Source: Psychroflexus torquis ATCC 700755
Lineage (GTDB): Bacteria > Bacteroidota > Bacteroidia > Flavobacteriales > Flavobacteriaceae
DNA: 64,000 nucleotides
Direction: 5' to 3'
NCBI RefSeq assembly: GCF_000153485.2
Contig: NC_018721.1
Coordinates: 1,426,001 to 1,490,000, forward strand
Under the pieces are notes generated by a model. It searched no databases and was not told the origin of the DNA. It saw only the letters and a list, made by a program, of their open reading frames with translations. This document shows positions 55,647 to 64,000 of this stretch, piece after piece. The stretch's first letter is position 1; each line of letters begins with the position of its first letter. The position numbers and the translations under genes are program-made.

Positions 55647-56210
55647 ATGAGAGATTACTTAAAATCATTTAACATACTTACAGATGAAGACATTGATGTG
55701 TTCGAAAGCAAAGTAATTCGCAAAACATTAAAAAAAGGCGATTATTTTGTCCAGGAGGGAAGGACTTCTAAAGAAGTAGCCTTTGTTGTTTCTGGGTTAT
55801 TTAGATCCTTTTATTATTCATCTGCAGAAGAAGAAGTCACCTATTGTTTTACGTTTTCTAATACATTTGTTAGTGCCTATTCTTCATTTTTATCACAAAC
55901 CAAAACGGTAGAGAATATTCAAGCCCTTACAGATATTGAGTTGTTTAGTATTTCAAGAGATGAGATTTTAAAGTTAGAGAAATCAAGTACCAATTGGCTT
56001 CGATTCTTCAAATTCATCGCTGAACAAGAATATATAAAAATGGAAAAAAGAATCTTCATATTGCAAAAAGAAAGTGCTGAAAAGCGGTATGAAGACTTAC
56101 TTAAAAACCAACCTCAATATCTACAATTAATCCCTCTGAATTATTTATCCTCTTATTTAGGAATTACCCAGCGGCATTTAAGTCGCATCAGAAAGTCGAT
56201 TTCGAATTAG
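55647..56210 (+). CDS. Crp/Fnr-family transcriptional regulator
   Basis: 187 aa from ATG 55647 (MRDYLKSFNILTDEDI); an upstream in-frame ATG exists, but the family begins here. The cyclic-nucleotide-binding beta-barrel is at about 20-125 (LKKGDYFVQEGRTSKEVAFVVSGLFRSFYY). The C-terminal helix-turn-helix is short (NYLSSYLGITQRHLSRIRKSI). It sits directly before the broken oxidoreductase gene, which it may once have controlled. Confidence 0.9.
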   Translation: MRDYLKSFNILTDEDIDVFESKVIRKTLKKGDYFVQEGRTSKEVAFVVSGLFRSFYYSSAEEEVTYCFTFSNTFVSAYSSFLSQTKTVENIQALTDIELFSISRDEILKLEKSSTNWLRFFKFIAEQEYIKMEKRIFILQKESAEKRYEDLLKNQPQYLQLIPLNYLSSYLGITQRHLSRIRKSISN

Positions 56211-56361
56211 ACATATGTCCTTTTAAAGGAGTTACATCCTTGCGTTCTTTGTGTAGAAATAAAGACAAATTATGAAACAAGTTTTAATCATTAATGGACA
56301 TCCCGACAAGCAGAGTTATAATTATGCACTAACGGAAGCTTATTTAAAAGGGGCCAATAAA

Positions 56362-56519
56362 ACCAAATTAGACCTATAATGACGCAATAAATCGTTTCTT
56401 TTTCGCCTGCTTTTCATCAAAAATAATTACCGTAGCTAAGGCTATGCTAGTTATTTTTTATTTCAATCAATCAAAGAATAATTCAATTTATTCATACGGC
56501 ATTATAAATATAATTTGGT
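56362..56519. repeat. MITE copy 4, inside the oxidoreductase gene
   Basis: 158 bp from ACCAAATTAGACCTATAATG to ATATAATTTGGT. It is flanked by direct repeats ATAAA (56357-56361 and 56520-56524), which look like a 5 bp target duplication. It is nearly identical in reverse to copy 2. Confidence 0.88.
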
Positions 56520-56910
56520 ATAAAACCAATGCCATTCTGACTCAAATTAACATTGCAGACTTGGATTTTAATCCTAATCTGGAGTTTGGGTAAAGAAAAA
56601 GAACAGAACTAGAACTGGATTTACTTGAGGCTATAGAAAAAATTAAAAAAGCAGACCATAGTGTTTGGGTGTTTCCGATGTGGTGGTATGGATATCCCGC
56701 ATTGATGAAAGGATTTATCGACCGTACATTTTTACCAGAAATCACCTTTCAACCTATCCAAGGAAAAGCACTGCCAAAAAAATTATTGAAAGGAAAAACA
56801 GCAAGATTCATTATAACAGCTGACACCCCTAAATGGTATAATTTCCTATTTATGAAAAGCCCTGCTATCAATCAATTCAAAAAAGGGACTCTAGAGTTTT
56901 GTGGGAGTAT

Positions 56911-57092
56911 ACCAAATTAGACCTATAATAACGCAATAAATCGTTTCTTTTTCGCCTGCTTTTCATCAAAAATAATTACCGTAGCTAAGGCTATGCTAGT
57001 TATTTTTTATTTCAATCAATCAAAAAACCTGTGCTGAGCTACGCCGTAGTATAATTCAATTTATTCATACGGCATTATAAATATAATTTGGT
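56911..57092. repeat. MITE copy 5, inside the oxidoreductase gene
   Basis: 182 bp from ACCAAATTAGACCTATAATA to ATATAATTTGGT, flanked by AT on both sides. Compared with copy 4 it carries an extra block AAACCTGTGCTGAGCTACGC. Removing it and one AT restores the frame GSISPVKV. Confidence 0.88.
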
Positions 57093-57263
57093 ATTAGTCC
57101 TGTTAAAGTGACCTATATTTCAACGGTTAAAAATTCAAAAACTGACTACAGGGAAAAGTGGTTAAAGAAAATAGCCTTTTTAGGTGAAAAATTAAAATAG
57201 ATGTTATTGGTAAATAATCAAAATACAAAGTGTGGTATTTTTTAAAATTTATAGTTTGGTGTA

Positions 57264-57308
57264 ATTTTATCAGATCTTTAAATTCAAGATTTAAAGATCT
57301 GATAAAAT
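57264..57308. other. Perfect 20 bp palindrome with 5 nt loop
   Basis: ATTTTATCAGATCTTTAAAT (57264-57283), loop TCAAG, then the exact reverse complement (57289-57308). It lies in the 256 bp gap between the broken oxidoreductase and the GNAT gene. There is no T-run after it on the + strand. It could be a terminator for either direction or a transposon end. Confidence 0.7.
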
Positions 57309-57455
57309 ACAAAATGATAAGAAAGGCTTAAAAATTTGACTTTTTTTTAAATCAAAATGAGTTACATTTATGACTTAAATCCCCCTATTTTTAATACCCT
57401 TCATTTCAAATTCAAGCATGACATTTGAGAAAAATAAATTCTTCAAAAGAATAAA

Positions 57456-58352
57456 GTGGAAAAAATAAAACTAGATACCACCATTTATGGTTTTGATAAT
57501 GACTACAAGCATAACAAAGACATTAGAGCAAGTTTCAATATACTGACAGAGATTACATTTGGTTTCAGTATGGAAGAATGGTATTTAAATGGATATTGGA
57601 GTGATAAATATATTCCTTATTCATTGTTGCATGAAGATAAGATTATATCTAATGTGTCCGTTAACATAATTGAGTTTATTATTGAAGAAGAGAAGAAGAT
57701 AGGTGTTCAAATTGGAACTGTAATGACTAAAAAAGAATACCAAAATCGAGGACTTAATAGATTTCTTTTGGAAAAAGTAGTAGATGAATGGAAAGAAAAG
57801 TCAGACTTTATATATCTTTTTGCAAATGAAAGTGTTCTTGAATTTTATCCTAAATTTAATTTTGAGATAGTAAATGAATATCAATATTCAATATCAGTTA
57901 ACGATAATGGAAGTAGTTCATCAATAAAAAGGCTTAATATAGAAGATGCCATAGAGAAAGAGTTTCTAGAAGAAACTTTAAAAATGTCAGTCCCGATTTC
58001 AAAGGTATCTATGCATGACAATGCCTCTTTAATAATGTTTTATTGTTTATCTATTAAGAAAAACAGCATTTACTATATTGATGAACTTAAAGCAATCGTT
58101 ATTGCTAACTTTGAAGGTGATACGCTTTATCTAAATGATGCATTTTGTGTAGAATATTTGAATTTAGGTGATGTCATTCAAGCCATGTCTGGTAAAGATG
58201 TAAAAAAAGTAGTTTTAGGATTTACTCCTTTAAACGAAACGAGTTATGATAGAAGTTTATTAAAAGCAGATGATACACTGTTTATGTTAAAGGACAAGGT
58301 TGGTTATTTCAAAGACAAACATTCGATGTTTCCGGTTTTATCCCATGCTTGA
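57456..58352 (+). CDS. GNAT-family N-acetyltransferase
   Basis: 298 aa. The acetyl-CoA pyrophosphate loop is QNRGLNRFLLEK at about 91-102 (Q/R-x-x-G-x-A/G like), preceded by IGTVMTKKEY. The C-terminal half (about 150-298) is a second, unassigned domain. The start is GTG at 57456 (GTGGAAAAAATAAAAC); there is no good ATG. Substrate unknown. Confidence 0.82.
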   Translation: MEKIKLDTTIYGFDNDYKHNKDIRASFNILTEITFGFSMEEWYLNGYWSDKYIPYSLLHEDKIISNVSVNIIEFIIEEEKKIGVQIGTVMTKKEYQNRGLNRFLLEKVVDEWKEKSDFIYLFANESVLEFYPKFNFEIVNEYQYSISVNDNGSSSSIKRLNIEDAIEKEFLEETLKMSVPISKVSMHDNASLIMFYCLSIKKNSIYYIDELKAIVIANFEGDTLYLNDAFCVEYLNLGDVIQAMSGKDVKKVVLGFTPLNETSYDRSLLKADDTLFMLKDKVGYFKDKHSMFPVLSHA

Positions 58353-58611
58353 ATAAAAACTATTAGTTTAATGAAAAGAGAAGAAATAGCATCTTCCAAC
58401 ATTTTATATAAGTAATACTAGCTACGAAGTTGATGCGTTTTCATCATAAAGTCTCCTCAATTCCCAGATAACAAAGCCGTGTTGGAATAGCCTATTTTAA
58501 GCCGCTGTCAAAAGCTATTATGCCTACTGAATTTTTTATTATTCAAAAATATAAGACTCAAAAACCAACAATGGCATTTAATGGGCAGAAATCAGACTGT
58601 TGAAAAAAAAG
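58353..58611. other. Intergenic stretch
   Basis: No ORF or RNA seen. Leads into the attC-like remnant at 58612. Confidence 0.5.
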
Positions 58612-58760
58612 ATTTGCCATCACCGTGTAAATTAATTATCAGTTTTAATTTACTTACTAATCCCAAAGCGTCAGGACTTTTGGACTATCTTAGTTTGTGT
58701 TTTATGTATTAACTTTAGTGCTTAACCACAGTAACTAATCTTGTACGACAGCCTCAAGTG
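58612..58760 (+). repeat. Degenerate attC-like site s8
   Basis: CACCGTGTAAATTAATTATC ... CTAATCCCAAAGCGTCAGGA ... TTTATGTATTAACTTTAGTGC ... CTAATCTTGTACGACAGCC follows the order of s1, s2 and s9 but has lost clear R''/R' cores. It stands just upstream of the serine hydrolase gene, as a cassette boundary would. Confidence 0.45.
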
Positions 58761-58784
58761 GACATCACGCCAACTTTAAACAGT

Positions 58785-59987
58785 ATGATAAAAATTAAAA
58801 CAGCACTAGTTTTACTGATATTTGGAGTAAACCTTCAAGTTTGTATCTCTCAAGATATTAATTTTTCAACACTTGATAATTATTTTATTGAGAATGTTGA
58901 TAACGGAAAAATAGCGGGTGCAATCACCTTAATTGCAAAGAGTGACGAAATTCTACATTTAAAATCTTACGGATACAGTGATATTGAAAACGCTGTTTCA
59001 ATAAACACTGAAACACTAATTCCGATTGCCTCCATGACAAAGATTATGACTACAATCGCTATCCTACAACTTTATGAGAAAGGTGAGTTTTTGTTGGATG
59101 ATCCAATTGAGAACTATATTCCGGAATTCAAGAAAGTAAGAGTCCTGACCAAGCCTGACTCTTCCTCTTCCGAAGCGTTGACCATAAAACCGACAATTCG
59201 GGACTTCTTACGTCATACTTCTGGGATAGTTTATAGTGATGGAGAGAGCTACACCGACAAACTATATCTAAAGGCTGGTTTTAGACAATGGAATAAACCT
59301 CTTGAAGACTTTATATCCGCAATAACCGAAATTCCTCTTGCGTTCCAACCAAATAAAAAATGGAATTATGGGTACTCCCATGATGTTTTGGGCTTTTTAG
59401 TTGAAAAAGTGACTGGAACACCTTTGAACCAGTATTTCAAAAGCACTATTTTCAACCCCTTAAACATGAAAAACACAGATTTTTATGTCCCCAAAAACAA
59501 ATCGAATAAGCTTTCAAACTTATACAGATACGAAAAAGGTAAATTAATTGTTGAAGACCATCGAGATTCTTCAATTTATAATACACTTCCAAGCGCAATA
59601 TCGGGAGGTGGCGGATGGTGGAGTCCTTATGGAGGGGTGGTTACATCAATCGATGATTTTTATATCTTGGCAAAGATGTTACTTAACTTCGGGAGTTATA
59701 ATAACACTGCGATTCTTAAGCCCGAAACGGTAAGATTAATGATTGCAAATCAAATTGGAGGTTTGGACGCTTATGGAAATAAATACGGATTGGGGGTTGG
59801 TGTTGAAATAACGGACAACGGCGATACAAAAGAGATATTTTGGGCGGGTGGTCCATATAATTCTTACTTTTGGATTGATTATGAAAAAGAAATAATTGGA
59901 ATCATGTATACAAACACAGCTCCACTCGGACATTTAGGAATGATGAATACCTATAAAGAATTAGCAGAAGATGCATTAAATAACTAA
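58785..59987 (+). CDS. Serine hydrolase of the beta-lactamase (class C/penicillin-binding-like) family
   Basis: 400 aa from ATG 58785 (signal peptide MIKIKTALVLLIFGVNLQVC); a GTG 27 bases upstream is less likely. The SxxK nucleophile motif is S83-M-T-K86 in PIASMTKIMTT, the second motif is YGYSH at about 210, and the third region is FWAGGPYN. Probably an esterase or D-amino-peptide hydrolase outside the inner membrane rather than an antibiotic-resistance enzyme. The leader (QVC) could also be a lipobox variant. Confidence 0.9.
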   Translation: MIKIKTALVLLIFGVNLQVCISQDINFSTLDNYFIENVDNGKIAGAITLIAKSDEILHLKSYGYSDIENAVSINTETLIPIASMTKIMTTIAILQLYEKGEFLLDDPIENYIPEFKKVRVLTKPDSSSSEALTIKPTIRDFLRHTSGIVYSDGESYTDKLYLKAGFRQWNKPLEDFISAITEIPLAFQPNKKWNYGYSHDVLGFLVEKVTGTPLNQYFKSTIFNPLNMKNTDFYVPKNKSNKLSNLYRYEKGKLIVEDHRDSSIYNTLPSAISGGGGWWSPYGGVVTSIDDFYILAKMLLNFGSYNNTAILKPETVRLMIANQIGGLDAYGNKYGLGVGVEITDNGDTKEIFWAGGPYNSYFWIDYEKEIIGIMYTNTAPLGHLGMMNTYKELAEDALNN

Positions 59988-60153
59988 ACAGCGGCGACTA
60001 ACATGGTGTATTAGAAATGATAGGAAAAGTCTTATAGCCCATTCAAATTGAGGAGCAACTTGAATGGGCGAATGCTACGAAATTTATCACTACTCTTTCA
60101 GCTTAGCCTTACCTGCAAGCTGAAAAATCTAGCCTAATACTTAATACTATGAA

Positions 60154-61026
60154 ATGAAAATTAAGGCATATATAAAGCAGGCTTATCCGTTTTATTATGA
60201 AGACTATAAAAAAGTTTTTATACTTCTTTTTGGTGTGGCCATTATAAGCTTTCTGTTTAGCTATTTGTTTGAGCCATTTGATGTTAACCAGGCTGAGCAG
60301 AAAATAAGCAGTTTATGGATTGTAATAGTGCATGCGTTTATGCCGATACCCATTGCTATAGCTTATCTCATTATACTAAATAAAACAGTAAAGGATACAA
60401 GTCAGTGGACGATAGGCAAGGAATTTTTACAGCTAGCACTTCTGCTCTTTTTAATTGGTCTTTCCAGTTTTTTCCTTCGGGATTTTATTTATACGAATCC
60501 CGATAACTGGTCATTTCGGTATTTGTGGGAGGAAATTCGGAACACTTTTTTGGTAGGCAGCTTAATTTTAATGATCATTTTACCTCTAAACCTTGAACGA
60601 TTATTGAATAGTAACTTTAACTTTTTAAAACAAATAGGGACTCCATCATCAATTATAATGAGCAGCAACTCTGTACACATAGTTACACCCATCCCTGGAG
60701 AGCAATTTGAAATAAACATGGAGACATTTCTTTTTGCAAAAGTAGAGAGTAACTATATCGAAATTGTTTACAGCAGTGTGACCGGATTTGGAAAATTGTT
60801 AAAGCGAATGACTTTAAAAGAATTTGAAGAACAGTTAAACCCCTTTCCTTATGTGTTTAAAGTGCATCGCTCTTACCTTGTAAATCTTCAGACTATTAAA
60901 TCTATTTCAGGCAATGCTCAAGGTTATGTGCTTCGCTTAAAAAACTTTTCTGAAGCTACTATTCCAGTATCCCGATCTAAGATTCAAGAATTTAATCGTG
61001 TTTTTACTAATTGCAATAAAAAGTAG
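60154..61026 (+). CDS. LytTR-domain transcriptional regulator with membrane N-terminus
   Basis: 290 aa. The N-terminal ~155 residues contain four membrane helices (about 21-40, 50-72, 88-109, 128-147). The C-terminal ~100 residues are a LytTR DNA-binding domain (FLFAKVESNYIEIVY ... FPYVFKVHRSYLVNLQTIKSISGNAQGYVL). There is no receiver domain, so the membrane part may sense the signal. It lies 93 nt before the acyltransferase gene and probably controls it. Confidence 0.92.
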   Translation: MKIKAYIKQAYPFYYEDYKKVFILLFGVAIISFLFSYLFEPFDVNQAEQKISSLWIVIVHAFMPIPIAIAYLIILNKTVKDTSQWTIGKEFLQLALLLFLIGLSSFFLRDFIYTNPDNWSFRYLWEEIRNTFLVGSLILMIILPLNLERLLNSNFNFLKQIGTPSSIIMSSNSVHIVTPIPGEQFEINMETFLFAKVESNYIEIVYSSVTGFGKLLKRMTLKEFEEQLNPFPYVFKVHRSYLVNLQTIKSISGNAQGYVLRLKNFSEATIPVSRSKIQEFNRVFTNCNKK

Positions 61027-61119
61027 GTTTGTATTTCGTCACTTTGGGTTGTCATTTGTCACTTAGCCTAAGCCATCATTGACATTGTTTTTATATTTGC
61101 CATCAAAAAAACAAGATCA

Positions 61120-62274
61120 ATGGATACTACAACAAGAAGATACGATTTAGATTGGTTACGTGTTATTGCCATTTTAGCTGTTTATTTCCATCACCTAGGT
61201 ATGCCTTTTAATGGCGACGATTTTCACATTATGAATTCAGAATCTAGTAAGTTATTGGACGACATTATGGTCTATTTTGAACAATTTAGACTGCCGTTAC
61301 TCTTTTTAATATCTGGCACTGGAACCGTCCTTGCTTTTTCTAAAAGGACTTGGAAGCAATTTTCTAAAGAGCGCACAGGCAGACTTTTAATTCCACTCAT
61401 TTTTGGTATACTATTTATTGTGCCACCACAAACTTATTTTCAATACATCAATGAATATAGCTCTTACTGGCAGCTATACAAGAGCGGAAGATTTGAAACA
61501 AACCACCTTTGGTTTATAGAAAATCTTTTTATTATTTCTTTACTTGTGATTCCACTAATTATTTTTCTTAAATCTCAAAAGTCTCAAGGTTTTAAGACTT
61601 GGTTTGAAAGAATATCTTCTCATAAAATGGGTCTATTGTTAGGGGGATTACCCTTAATAATTTTAACAATAATCCTTAAAAGGTATTACCCGACTGACTC
61701 ATCTTCTCTAACCAATCTTTCGGAAACCTTCTTTTATACCTACTTCTTTATTACAGGAATTTTATTTGCGAGCTCACAACTGTTCTGGGAAAACCTAAAA
61801 AAATACAGACGCTTTCACCTTATTGTTTTTACAATTAGTACTGTATTGTTTTACGGTTATTATTTCGTGCCCAATGGTTCTATTGAACCCTATTTAAGCA
61901 CTTCCGTTCGTTGGGATATTTGGTATGGCTTATGTTGTTTGTTGGGATGGTGCTTTGTTTTGACCTTGTTGGGATATGTACAAGTTTATCTCAACAAACC
62001 TAGTCTTTGGCTCAAAAGGATGAACGAGGCAATTTACCCATTTTATATATTACATCAGACAGTACTAGTAATTTTTGGATACTATATTATTCAGCTGAAT
62101 GTAAATATCCCTCTTAAAATGATACTGCTTTTTATAAGCTCATTTTTGGTCATTGTACTCTTATATCGTTTATTCATTTATCCTTTTAAAGTTACTCGAG
62201 TGCTCTTTGGAATGAAAAAGAAGAATGAAAAACGCAAAAACATCACAGCTATTAGAACAAAGAAATTAGTCTAA
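61120..62274 (+). CDS. Acyltransferase family 3 membrane protein
   Basis: 384 aa with about ten membrane helices. It begins RYDLDWLRVIAILAVYFHHLG, the family's conserved helix with the catalytic-type His (FHH), and has LWFIENLFIISLLVIPLI. Family 3 acyltransferases modify surface sugars, lipids or peptides. A basic C-terminal tail (GMKKKNEKRKN) is cytoplasmic. Likely partner of the upstream LytTR regulator. Confidence 0.92.
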   Translation: MDTTTRRYDLDWLRVIAILAVYFHHLGMPFNGDDFHIMNSESSKLLDDIMVYFEQFRLPLLFLISGTGTVLAFSKRTWKQFSKERTGRLLIPLIFGILFIVPPQTYFQYINEYSSYWQLYKSGRFETNHLWFIENLFIISLLVIPLIIFLKSQKSQGFKTWFERISSHKMGLLLGGLPLIILTIILKRYYPTDSSSLTNLSETFFYTYFFITGILFASSQLFWENLKKYRRFHLIVFTISTVLFYGYYFVPNGSIEPYLSTSVRWDIWYGLCCLLGWCFVLTLLGYVQVYLNKPSLWLKRMNEAIYPFYILHQTVLVIFGYYIIQLNVNIPLKMILLFISSFLVIVLLYRLFIYPFKVTRVLFGMKKKNEKRKNITAIRTKKLV

Positions 62275-62330
62275 TTAAAAAACTCATTGTCAATGGTTTG
62301 TACTAATGCAAATCACAATTAAAAAAGCCA

Positions 62331-62479
62331 GCAGGTAACACCGTATAAAATTAATTGCTGGTTTTTGTTAATTTACGAATCCCGAAGCGTAGGGACTCAC
62401 AGATTTTCTTGGTTAGTTTTTATTTACTAAATTATTCGCTTAAAACACGCAACTAACTTTATACAAACCCATTGCCTGC
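62331..62479 (+). repeat. attC-like recombination site s9 (single site outside the main array)
   Basis: 149 bp. R'' is GCAGGTAAC (identical to s1), L'' CGTATAAAATTAATTGCTGG, inner CGAATCCCGAAGCGTAGGGA, L' TTTATACAAA, R' ATTGCCTGC (62471-62479, complementary to R'' at 7 of 9). It lies between the acyltransferase and DUF998-like genes. Confidence 0.6.
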
Positions 62480-62497
62480 AATTTAAAAAAACAATTA

Positions 62498-63136
62498 ATG
62501 AATAGTAAAACAATCTTTTTAGTAGGAGTAATTGGTGTAATTTTATTTGTAATTAGCTGTGTTATCGGTGGGCTTTTAATCGATAATTATAGCATAACTG
62601 GTCAATATATTAGCGAAACTTATGCAATAGATACTGAATACGGAATCGTATTAAGAGTCTTTGGGCATATTCCAAGTGGAATTTTATTTACAATTTTTAG
62701 CATTCTTGGATACAAGTATTTTCCTTATTCTAATTTAACTAAAATCGGGTTTTATGGACTTGGTCTATTCTATGGTATCGGAACTATTGTGGTTTCAATA
62801 TTTCCATGCGATAGTGGTTGTAATACCGAATTTATCGACCCAAGTATTTCACAAGTGATTCATAATTTAGCAGCTTTATTAATATATACTTTTGTACCTA
62901 TCAGTATTATCCTAACTGGTATTGGATTAAAGAAATTCTCAAATTATAGAAGCCTTTCAATTATAGCTTTAGTTCTAGGAGTACTAAGTATTCTGTTTGT
63001 CTATATATTGATTTCCGAACTCAATCCAGAATTTGTAGGTCTTTATCAACGAATTATTGAGTCTTTGATTTTAATTTGGATAATTGCTTGTGCTTTAAAA
63101 ATAAAAAGAACATCAGGTAACAAAGAACTGAGGTAA
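62498..63136 (+). CDS. DUF998-like membrane protein
   Basis: 212 aa with six membrane helices, beginning MNSKTIFLVGVIGVILFVISCVIGGLL. YISETYAIDTEYGIVLRVFGHIPSGILF and FPCDSGCNTEFIDPSISQVIHNLAALLIYTFVP show the DUF998 pattern (paired cysteines and HNLAAL). Function unknown. Confidence 0.8.
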   Translation: MNSKTIFLVGVIGVILFVISCVIGGLLIDNYSITGQYISETYAIDTEYGIVLRVFGHIPSGILFTIFSILGYKYFPYSNLTKIGFYGLGLFYGIGTIVVSIFPCDSGCNTEFIDPSISQVIHNLAALLIYTFVPISIILTGIGLKKFSNYRSLSIIALVLGVLSILFVYILISELNPEFVGLYQRIIESLILIWIIACALKIKRTSGNKELR

Positions 63137-63339
63137 AAAATAACTCTTTTCTACTTTAATTTGAAACACTAGCAGTCTAGGCTCATGAATTCATAAAACT
63201 GATTCTTTGAGCTTTTTAAATTTATTTTTCTCTATTTATTAAGGCAAAACAAAAACCTAACTTTTATCATATGGCCTGCCTGATTTTGAGATGGTAAAAC
63301 AGTGCTTGAGTAGCTTGATGACCAAGGCGATTAAGGCTA

Positions 63340-63743
63340 GCTTTTTACTCTTGCCTTTGTTAACAATCTAGTAATAATAGGTGTATTCTCTCTTTTAGGA
63401 ACCGACTTATCAAGCATCTCGATTATTGATTTTTTACTACTGTCGTTGACAATGCTTTCGGTTGGATTTGTAGAAGAGTTTATTTTTAGAGGTATTCTTC
63501 AATCTGTATTTTTAAAGCACAAGCAATTTTATTAAAGACCAATAAGTTAATCTCTTTGGCTATACTACATGGTCTTATCAATACCATCTTTAGCATCAAC
63601 ACATTATTAGACGATAGTGCAGTAATCGGAGAAATTGAACAGCAAGATATCGGATAGGTTCTATGGTGGTGGTTTTGCCATTATTTATTGCTGGTTTATG
63701 TATCTTACGTGAAATTAACATTGGAAGTATTCAAGAAAAGTAG
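63340..63743 (+). pseudogene. CPBP-family intramembrane protease, broken
   Basis: Pieces in two frames: FVNNLVIIGVFSLLGTDLSS, then SVGFVEEFIFRGILQSVFLK with the EExxxR catalytic motif and a stop, then LAILHGLINTIFSINTLL with the second-motif His, another stop and, one frame over, VLPLFIAGLCILREI to 63743. Several frameshifts and stops make it non-functional. The 200 bp before it hold no gene. Confidence 0.8.
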
Positions 63744-63776
63744 TTCTATCTAACAAGAATAAAATATTGTAATGCG

Positions 63777-64000
63777 ATGAATTTAAAAGAAAAACTATCA
63801 GAAATTACAGACTATTATGCTCCTAAAATAGTAGGCGAAGTAAATGACGTTTTCATCAAATTAGTGAAGATAAATGGTAACAAAGTACCTTGGCACATTC
63901 ATGAAAATGAAGACGAATTATTCTATGTTCTAAGTGGAAGTCTTCTTTTTGAAGTTGAAAATCGCGAGCCTTTTACGATGAACAATGGAGATCTATTCAT
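63777..64000 (+). CDS. Cupin-domain protein, N-terminal part (runs off the window)
   Basis: 74 codons are visible. GNKVPWHIHENEDELFYVLSG carries the cupin motif 1 pattern H-x-H-x(3,4)-E, and the sequence continues SLLFEVENREPFTMNNGDLFI. Small cupins of this type bind a metal ion; function unknown. The rest lies outside the window. Confidence 0.88.
   Translation, partial: MNLKEKLSEITDYYAPKIVGEVNDVFIKLVKINGNKVPWHIHENEDELFYVLSGSLLFEVENREPFTMNNGDLF

Larger units (their letters stand above)
56272..57199 (+). pseudogene. NAD(P)H oxidoreductase (flavodoxin-like, KefF/MdaB type) broken by two MITEs and a stop
   Basis: MKQVLIINGHPDKQSYNYAL starts the gene. It is cut at 56362 by a MITE, resumes with NAILTQINIADLDFNPNLEFG and a nonsense TAA (56591-56593, where the family has Tyr), continues HSVWVFPMWWYGYPALMKGF, is cut again by a second MITE at 56911, and finishes with VTYISTVKN to the stop at 57199. 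Removing both elements restores one frame of about 190 codons, apart from the nonsense codon. Intact relatives reduce quinones with NAD(P)H. Confidence 0.9.

Noticed and set aside
58785..59987. Antibiotic-resistance beta-lactamase
   Set aside because: Motifs fit the wide serine-hydrolase/esterase group; nothing specific to resistance enzymes is visible.

Overview
The window looks like a chromosome segment of a marine-type member of the Bacteroidota, family Flavobacteriaceae. It is AT-rich. Promoters that can be seen carry the Bacteroidota -7 box TAnnTTTG, ribosome-binding sites are mostly absent, one protein has a type IX secretion C-terminal sorting domain, and several families (DUF4199, HU-SPOR, ECF sigma factor with a membrane-tethered partner, M16 peptidase pair, CIA30) are typical of this group. 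The species cannot be named from sequence alone.

Region 1, 1-22.9 kb, is conserved core: a partial metY under a SAM-I riboswitch, recA, an ECF-sigma operon, an HU-SPOR protein, a thioesterase, L21/L27, an M16 protease pair, hemA-hemC-hemD with a divergent AraC regulator, an alkyladenine glycosylase, an ATP-dependent DNA ligase, an S41 protease, a dCMP deaminase and a HupE-like protein. It ends at tRNA-Ala(GGC), beside a damaged copy of the same tRNA.

Region 2, about 23.3-39.6 kb, is the most unusual part. Every gene lies on the + strand, and one- or two-gene units are separated by imperfect palindromes of about 45-180 bp that read like integron attC sites (R''-L''-L'-R', with an AAC ... GTT core). 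In several units the R'' at the end of a cassette is complementary to the first bases of that same cassette, which is the signature of integron cassettes. No intact integron integrase is present. Instead a 410 bp module carrying the last ~40 residues of a tyrosine recombinase occurs four times, and two copies also hold an IS91-type transposase fragment. Cargo looks like conflict or anti-phage genes: a Shedu-type nuclease with a receiver-like N-terminus, a CHAT protease, a TIR-like protein with a TPR partner, an MBL-fold protein (split by an IS4 element with a 9 bp target duplication), a PD-(D/E)XK-like protein, a frameshifted HEPN-like gene, an Mrr-like endonuclease and several unknowns. An IS110 remnant closes the array.

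Region 3, 40-52.5 kb, holds a methyltransferase between two direct repeats, an ABC permease/M1 aminopeptidase gene cut in two by an IS1595 element, two ABC transporter sets (one with a GntR/YtrA-type regulator), and a dead C-terminal piece of a ligase-associated Lhr-type helicase.

Region 4, 52.6-64 kb, is a mixed accessory region: a T9SS-exported beta-propeller-like protein, a Crp/Fnr regulator next to an oxidoreductase gene broken by two copies of a ~160-210 bp MITE (five copies in the window), a GNAT, a serine hydrolase, a LytTR protein next to an acyltransferase, a DUF998-like protein, a CPBP pseudogene and the start of a cupin gene. Two more attC-like palindromes occur here as single sites.
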